A stretch of 64,000 nucleotides of DNA from positions 310,001-374,000 of the forward strand of contig BDSL01000009.1 in NCBI GenBank assembly GCA_003116995.1. The letters run 5' to 3'. Positions 57,858 through 64,000 of this stretch are shown here, piece by piece (positions within the stretch are counted from its first letter, which is position 1; each line of letters starts with the position of its first letter). Both the position numbers and the translations under genes were made by a program. Under the pieces are notes generated by a model, which worked only from the letters and a program-made list of their open reading frames with translations, was not told the origin of the DNA and ran no database searches. The DNA comes from Yamagishiella unicocca. Taxonomy: Eukaryota; Chlorophyta; Chlorophyceae; Chlamydomonadales; Volvocaceae.

Positions 57858-58577
57858 TCACGCAGACTGTGTGAATAACAAGATGTCAAACAGCACGGAG
57901 CTAATGCCGTAGCCTTTGCTGTGATCCTTATAATGATGGTGCATATGGCGACGCTTTAAATCGCGGAGCAACGGCCCTGGCAACCGGCTGCCCGCTACAT
58001 GATGTACCATGTAATGGAGGCAATCGTACGCAACGTAGCCGTATCCCATGCCAGAAAACATTGCCAGTGCCGCTCCGTACGGCAGTGATGCAACCAGGCA
58101 GCCGTACACGGTTCCCACGACCACGGCGGCGGGTACAGGCGGGAAGACGAGGCGCAGCTTGTCCATGGGAAACTTGTGGTGGCACCCGTGGAAAAGGAAG
58201 TGAAAGGTGATGCCAAGGCGTGAGTTCAGCTCCGCGTGGAAGATGAAGCGGTGGATGAGGTATTCGAGGAACTGCCATCCCAGTACTCCAAGCAAAGCCA
58301 GTGACACAGCCGCGGGCAGTTGAGTGTTGTGCCATGCTACGGCAGCAGCGAGGCAGTACGTGAAGAGAGGTAGCCATAGTAAAGGCACCACCCACCAAGG
58401 GGTCTTGGAGCACGCCTCGACCAGCTGGCTGCCAAAGAAGCGTGGCTGGCCGGGCTCAGGCTCGTGCACCCAGGTCCAATAGGCGGGTCCCAAGGCGCCT
58501 ACTTGCGCCACAATGGGCTTGGCGCGGTCAATTCCTTCCTCCACGATGCTGCCAGCTGTGTACCCAGCCGCACCCAT
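57858..58577 (-). CDS. Fatty-acid 2-hydroxylase family protein, single exon
   Basis: A 239-residue frame starts at ATG 58577. It carries the di-iron histidine boxes of the fatty acid hydroxylase superfamily: HRFIFH (about 119), HFLFHGCHHKFP (about 138-149), YDCLHYMVHH (about 195) and RHMHHHYKDH (about 222), the last followed by GYGISS. At least four hydrophobic spans lie between them (PLLWLPLFTYCLAAAVAW, AAVSLALLGVLGW, FPPVPAAVVVGTVYGCLV, YGAALAMFSGMGYGY), as expected for an ER membrane enzyme with a cytosolic active site. Plant FAH1/2 of this type lack the N-terminal cytochrome b5 domain of the yeast enzyme, as does this protein, and hydroxylate the very-long acyl chain of ceramides. Length and box spacing fit this subgroup closely. 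Substrate is inferred from family. Confidence 0.93.
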   Translation of the reverse strand: MGAAGYTAGSIVEEGIDRAKPIVAQVGALGPAYWTWVHEPEPGQPRFFGSQLVEACSKTPWWVVPLLWLPLFTYCLAAAVAWHNTQLPAAVSLALLGVLGWQFLEYLIHRFIFHAELNSRLGITFHFLFHGCHHKFPMDKLRLVFPPVPAAVVVGTVYGCLVASLPYGAALAMFSGMGYGYVAYDCLHYMVHHVAGSRLPGPLLRDLKRRHMHHHYKDHSKGYGISSVLFDILLFTQSA

Positions 58578-61500
58578 GTTGTATTGAGGGGCTGCTGCTG
58601 CTCCCTTGGCCTATGTGCAAGCCTGAGATACGGCCCCTGAAATCCCGTGGGGGTTGTACGTGTCCGCGTGGCACACACCACGGGTTACTGCTCTTTTGTG
58701 CCCTCCTTACGGTGCTCAGGCACCGGTTGTGGCTTGCCGTATGTAAGGATGCCCTACAAGATATAACGACACGGAGAATTAGTGCGCCGCGTTCGAAAGC
58801 GACTGGCGCGCCCAAGCATTTCTTACCAGGACCAGCAGGATGCCTCCCACCGTTAGCATAACCTCACGAGCGTTTTTAATACTTGAGACATCGGTGCGCA
58901 ATCCCTACAATTCCAGGGTCGGAGAGCGGATGGGTGGCCTTTCGCGCGTCTAACACCGTTCCACAACTTATGTTCTCTACCGTAATAATGAAAGAAGCTC
59001 CAGTGACGACAAAGAATCTAGTCCAACCCATTATTCTTAAGGCATCGTGGGCAAGTGAAGGGCAAGAGATCAACAAGCCAGTCGCCTGTTCAACCGTGAA
59101 GGATGCTAGTTTCAAGTTAACTAACTAAGGAATAACTTGCCTCGAGGTTAAAATATGACAATGCGACATGATTACGCGCATTTTTTTGTTGTCGCCGTAC
59201 ACAAAATGTGCATACCAACAAATGGCATAAGCTCATATTTGCATTCACGCTTGTGTAACAATCGTAACATCGCAAGAAACCGTGTCAGACAAAGTTGCAG
59301 CGCACTGAGGAACCTTAATTGTGCATAACCTTGCAAGGCCTTTCTGGCCCCGGTGGTGGTGTTGGTGCGCACAGGTGCGCACGCTTTCCCTGTCCCGCTG
59401 TGTTTCTTTCCGTCGGTTGCCTGTTGTTGCTGGGCCCGTTGGCCTTGTTGGCCCTGTGTTTCGATGCTTTGGTTGGGTCCCTTGCCTCTGTCGGCCCCGT
59501 GCGTTGGTGCTTTACGTTTCGTCGGTTGGTGGTTTTGGCCTTGCTGTTGGTCGGTGCTCGGCCCGTGTTTTCTTCTGCCGGCCTTTTTGTCATCTCGGCC
59601 GTCTGTCCCTATTCAGCGCGGCATTCGTGTGCGCTTTGTAGCGATCTGGCCCATCGGGCAGTGTGTTGCCTGCATACGGGGATAGCCTGAGCCAGGACTG
59701 TGCCGCAACAGCCCTCGAGGTTGTGCTTTCGCACTTGTAGCTGACCCAGCTCCCCCTGCCCCCGTTGCATTCTGGCCACTAAGGCCCAACGTGAAGGACC
59801 CTGCTTGGTGTATGAAAGTGTTAGGCCGAATTTTTGAGAGAGCGCCCTAGGGAGGTCCTAGGGAAGCGGTGTCTTAGGGCAAAGGCACCTGGCACCCGCC
59901 ATACCACAGCTCCTCAGCTGCTGGGAGCGAGGGAAAGGCTGGGGATCACTGCAAACCCGCACGGGTTGGGGATTGCTGTAAACCCTTCGGGATTAGGGAT
60001 TGAAATCGCCACCACGAGGGGATTAAACTCGGCGCCTCTGGGCTCTCGGTTGTGAGGCTCTGGGTAGTTTGTCTTTCGGAACCGTCGATTTTCCTTGCTG
60101 TCCTTGTCTCTTTCAGTGTCAGGCGATGCGCCCAATGGCTCTATCTTTGAAGGTCTGGAGCCCACTGTAACAATTACAACAACAGGACCAAGGATTGGGA
60201 TTAGAACCTCACTTTCCTACCATCTGGAGAGCCTGTGGGATCATACGAAAGCCAGGAACCCAACGCTTTTATTGGCTGGCTGTTGCAACCCGGTATAATG
60301 CTTGGTTCATGTAAGGCACAACGTTGGCAAACTTCATCGCAGCGGGTGGAAGCATCCTATGTTTACAACCGGCTCCGCCCACAAGAAGGGTGCTGGCAAG
60401 CTGCTGTCAGCAGCAAACGGCAAGCAATCCAGTGAAGGGGTGTACATTCCAGAGCCTCTCGCTTCCTATACGAAGCCACGCCACCACCTTCTCGAATTTC
60501 TTAACGCAAGCCAAAGTAGTGTGAATCTGTGCGCGCGGGTGCGCGTGAGTCACGTTGGGGAAGCGCTATCAGTTCTTCACCCCCACGCGCTGCTCAGGCA
60601 CGCCGCACCCATCAAAGTCCTCCGTAGTGGCACACATGGCAGCTTCGTCTTCAATTCGTTGCAATTAATACCCTACCTCACTCTACCTCACGGACCTGTT
60701 CTGCCCTGTCCCCCCGCACGTAACGACAAGCAACGACCAATGTCCTGTGGGGCTCATCGGCTCAAGCCTGCTGCCTGAAGCCCTGCTCTACCGTACCTCC
60801 AGGGGAGCACATGCACGAACAGCACACGATCGATAGCAACCGTAGCATCTCACGGTTTTTCCGTTATTCATCCCACTTGGGGCGTTTCATAACATTGTCC
60901 TTGCTGGCGTCATCCTGAGAACACTTTAAAACATACGAGATGCTTGCTTCTTGCTTGCCTTGCTTCCTAGGGGCCCTAGGTCCCAGTGCGCGCTCACAAT
61001 ATGCTGTACCCACGCTTCCACCGTGACGCACCATGTGGGCGAGTCGACCCACGTGGGTCAGCTCATCCTCAAGGTGGCTCTTGCCTGCTCCTGCTGGCTC
61101 TTGCTGACACTTGGAAATTATTGGACTGGTATCTTTTGCAGTGCTTACGAGCTTGACACAAAAACCTGGCGGATGTCCTAAGGCAGAGTTAATGTGGGTA
61201 TACTGAATGCGCCTGTCTCTAGCCGTCCCCGCTGTCGCCTACCTCCACCCAGTCCCACCGGCACAAACCGACTCGCAGACGGAAATGGCGGTAGCTGCAA
61301 GAAAATTCGTTGGTATACACAAGGTAAAATCTAAGCTGCTTTTGCTTATGGAGGTAAGCGCCGAGGGCAAATCATTTCCACCTATCTCGACGGCAACGGT
61401 CCATGGGTCAGCTCGCCGCATGCTCCGTGTATACCCTGAATTTAGCAATGATATAAGGATGTTGATAAGTGAAGCCCAACAAGGCCACTATAGGTGTCGG

Positions 61501-61806
61501 GCGTGACAAGATTTTGCTTTTGAACCATGATGAACGCGGTGATTTCTGATTTGGCTGGCCCGGCCCAATTGCTGTAGGACCTGATAGAACATAACTACTC
61601 CACCCTTTGTACAGTCTTGCAATGCGTTTGTGTACAGGAGAAGCGAACAATCAGTCAACAGACGACCCGGGTCAATAAGCAGTCCACTTCGTTTTTCGAT
61701 ACCAAAAACACACGCAGTATCCAGCAAGGGAAACTGTATCAGAGATTAAACTGTATCAGAGATTAATGACATTGCCGCGCGCCCTTGGCATAACTTGACA
61801 TTGCAC
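58578..61806. other. Long intergenic stretch with repeats and no recognised gene
   Basis: 3.2 kb. The fatty-acid hydroxylase promoter lies at its left end. The 59315-60300 part has unusual strand-asymmetric and repetitive sequence, annotated separately. 61207-61506 is an open frame on the plus strand (about 99 codons from an ATG) with no known domain. AACTGTATCAGAGATTA is duplicated at about 61733-61766, just before the CUE-domain gene. Confidence 0.5.
59315..60300. repeat. Unclassified repetitive segment
   Basis: 59340-59600 is pyrimidine- and GTT-rich on the plus strand, with repeated TTGGCC/GTTGG words, and open in more than one frame. 59935-60025 contains three diverged units of about 28 bp; in one plus frame they read LGITANPHG, LGIAVNPSG, LGIEIATTRG. 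This looks like part of a repeat family or a decayed element. No RT, transposase or terminal repeat was identified. Confidence 0.4.
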
Positions 61807-63670
61807 ATGGAAGAGCGGGAAGTCCGCAGCTGCTTGCTTGGTTTCCTTACTGCTCTGGGATGTACTGAGCCAATTGACGAGGCCGTCCTGGACTATGCCT
61901 GCGGCGTGCTACATAGCATGATTGAGGAGGACGGTGACGAACACGACGGTGCGGACCACGAAAGCACCACGGCGATCAAGGAACACGATCATCATGCGCA
62001 TGTTCCTTCCTTCCACTCCTCATTTTCTTAGCGTGCAGGATAGTTGCATTTTGTTGGTTCGCCGTGCCTGGTTGGCGGTTGCTTTTCCGAGGAGGGCATA
62101 GCTAGCCCTCTTGCCCCGCTTCTTTCCATCAAGCCATGCTGCGCCTTACTATTGACGCGAATTAGTCACGGCGTCCTGAACATGCGCGGTTGTCCTTGCC
62201 ATAGGAAATTTGGAGCACCTCGACGCGCTACTCGCGGGAGCGTGTGGTCAGCGCTATGAGTTGGCGATGGAAGAGGGGCGCCAGCAGCAGCTGTCCGCCA
62301 TCGTTCATCAGGTGGGCATGCATAACAAGTTTTTCAACGCCTTGGCCTGGGCCCCGCTGACGCATCCACCCGTGGCGTGAAGGCACGCCACGTCGTAAAG
62401 GCAGCACCGCAGCTAGTCGGCCCCAATATGCCCACCTCGTCCGCCGTACTGCGGCCAGGACAAGATACTGCGAAGCTGACGCAACAGGTACGGGCGCTAG
62501 CAATATCTTCAAGCGGCGGCAGGAGCGCTAGCAGCGGAACCGGCGCAGGAGGCGCAACGAAGGGCCGGGAGAACATGTCACCCACGTGCGACATGGCCGG
62601 GCCGCGCAACGCACCTGCGGTGGTGCAGGAGCTCGTCGCTCTGTGCTCAGGGACCGTGTCGGAGAGTTTTCTGCAGCATGCCCTCGAGCGCAGATTTCAA
62701 GGAAGTGCCGAGGTGCGTGGCGCCTGCTTGTGTGCGCCCAGGCATGCTCACTTTTTTCAGGCATGTAAATGGTGGAACAAACAAACACATGAAAGACGTG
62801 GTTATATTGAGTGGGGCGCATCATGTCCGGGTGCGGCGAGGCGCATCTTTCTCCTAGCCAGCGCGTACGGCCTTTAAGGAGGCTATCTTCAAGTGTCAAT
62901 CAAATCACGTAAAGGCGCTGAAATTGTCCTGGATGTGGGCGCTACTCGTGGAATGGTGGCGCGACGGTGTATATGTAGGCGCTCGCCGCGTGGTTGCTGG
63001 ATTCGGATATCAGCGAAAAACAGGCAGCAGAGGCGGAATGGGAGCAGCTACGCGAAAGGGCTTTGCGCGAGGAGGATGAGGCGCGTCTACTTACGGTAAG
63101 ATATGGCTGGTTGCACTTGCAGCGTGCTGCGGCAGTGCTTCAAGTCGCATGCGGCAGTCACCGCTGTCGGGACACTCGGCCGTGATCGCAACTACTTGTG
63201 CTTGTTCGATGGACCAAGTGATGTACACCGCAGAGGCGGTCGTGCACGACAACACGGGCAACGCTAGCTTACCCTGACACCTGCTGGCTTGCCCTTTTGT
63301 AACGCCTGCAGGTGCGAAACAAACAACAAATATTGCAGAAGTTCGACCTGCAACCAGTGGCGATGTCGAAGGACCCCAAGAAGGCCAGTAAAGGCGGCCC
63401 AGTGGTCTGGGCCGGAAAGGCAGGCCAGCCGGCCCAGCAACCAAAGGTATGGCCAACTACGCATGCTTAACTACATGCGTGCTGTCTTTGCGTGGCAACC
63501 GCACTTGTAGACTTGTATCCCGTGCACGGCTTCAGGTGCGCTACCTGGAGGGACGCGTCGTGACAACCAAGGGCGAGAAGTTTATCGTCGAGAAAACGGG
63601 CGAAGAATGGGACGGGGGCAGCCGTGGCAAGGTGTATACCAAGGGAAAGCGTGGAAAGGGCTTCGCGTAA
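61807..63670 (+). CDS. CUE-domain protein, six exons
   Basis: Exons 61807-61948, 62205-62311, 62401-62712, 62979-63095, 63312-63446 and 63536-63670 join in phase into 315 residues. The N-terminal helical domain (MEEREVRSCLLGFLTALGCT, then VLDYACGVLHSMIEED) is followed by a charged region and a Ser/Gly-rich linker. A CUE-like ubiquitin-binding module spans two exons: ELVALCSGTVSESFLQHALER and EALAAWLLDSDI, where the final di-leucine helix is characteristic. A coiled segment (AEAEWEQLRERALREEDE) and the conserved tail RYLEGRVVTTKGEKFIVEK with GSRGKVYTKGKRGKGF complete it, as in plant single-CUE proteins. The third exon's 5' edge could instead be 62383 or 62413, all in phase. 62488-62628 is treated as coding because it stays open in the same frame. 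The cellular role is unknown; ubiquitin binding is inferred. Confidence 0.78.
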
Positions 63671-64000
63671 CCACCGTGGGTATGTCCTCCGTTACGCTGA
63701 TTTTATAATCATCTTGGGTGTGTACCATACTTTTATGGTGAGTCTTAAGTAGATGGTAAGCAACACTTAGCAAGTAACAATTTTCCATACACGTATTGTG
63801 GCCTGTCCTGCAGGGGCACATATACCGTCCCCATGAAAGGCGATGTAGAGCCCTATGTAGGTATGTGCATTCCTGTACTCTACTACGCGGTAATACAAAA
63901 CCGCGCCGTGCTTCGGACACAGTGCTTAACATGTGAGGCGCCGTTTTCCTTCCTCAACGGTTTGGGCAAGTCATGCGAGCTGCCGGCTGCACTGAGGTAT
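63671..64000. other. 3' flank of the CUE-domain gene to the window end
   Basis: No gene recognised and no TGTAA found on the plus strand, so the poly(A) signal of the CUE-domain gene may lie beyond the window. Confidence 0.45.

Noticed and set aside
59319..59690. Plus-strand frame with hydrophobic leucine/valine stretches
   Set aside because: Two other frames are equally open, the sequence is low-complexity, and no family or start context supports it.
60180..60250. tRNA-like T-arm (GGTTCTAATCCC on the minus strand)
   Set aside because: The T-stem does not pair beyond two or three bases and no matching acceptor or D-arm is found.
61207..61506. 99-codon plus-strand frame starting with ATG
   Set aside because: No domain, no splice partners and a comparable frame on the opposite strand; left as intergenic.
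62488..62628. Possible intron in the CUE-domain gene (GTACGG...GTGCAG)
   Set aside because: The region is open in the same frame and encodes a plausible Ser/Gly linker, so I kept it as coding; RNA data could reverse this.

Overview
This window is nuclear DNA of a green alga, most likely a chlorophycean or volvocine flagellate. Genes are split by many short to medium GT-AG introns with GTGNGN/GTAAGN donors and GCAG acceptors, intergenic DNA is rich in simple repeats, and TGTAA (the usual volvocine poly(A) signal) follows several stop codons. Gene content agrees: the thylakoid calcium sensor CAS, nuclear-encoded complex I subunit NUO8 (NDUFS8), a CEP95-like centriolar protein and a decayed Penelope-like retroelement. 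I built thirteen gene models by hand, using family motifs and requiring intron phases to match at each splice junction.

Layout. 1-5.2 kb: a single-exon trypsin-like protease (-) and a frame-broken Penelope-like reverse transcriptase (-). 5.2-11.3 kb: CAS (+) converging on a secreted SGNH/PC-esterase-like protein (-) with polyQ and a 30-bp minisatellite in its coding sequence. 12.2-16.4 kb: NUO8 (-) head-to-head with an NDUFAF3-type complex I assembly factor (+), start codons 215 bp apart. 18.0-33.5 kb: a very large 25-exon gene (-). 33.8-39.2 kb: a PPP4R4-like HEAT-repeat phosphatase regulator (+), divergent from the previous gene. 40.3-42.3 kb: a TOPRIM protein resembling bacterial RNase M5 (+). 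44.0-44.6 kb: a small single-pass membrane protein (+). 45.0-53.0 kb: an EF-hand-like/coiled-coil protein (-) divergent from a CEP95 homologue (+). 54.8-58.6 kb: an atypical thioredoxin-like protein and a fatty-acid 2-hydroxylase (both -). 61.8-63.7 kb: a CUE-domain protein (+).

The most notable item is the 18.0-33.5 kb gene. Its 25 exons join in phase into one 1,829-residue reading frame: a class II glutamine amidotransferase domain (DUG3-type, catalytic Cys2), then a seven-bladed WD40 propeller, then a complete M20 metallopeptidase (DUG2-type). In budding yeast DUG3 and DUG2 are separate genes whose products form the cytosolic glutathione-degrading complex. Here they appear to be one polypeptide.

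Two head-to-head pairs look functionally meaningful: NUO8 with the NDUFAF3-like gene (both for the complex I Q-module), and possibly CEP95 with the EF-hand-like gene. A dispersed element of about 58 bp occurs four times, three of them in introns of the DUG fusion gene. I found no convincing tRNA, rRNA, CRISPR or intact transposon.
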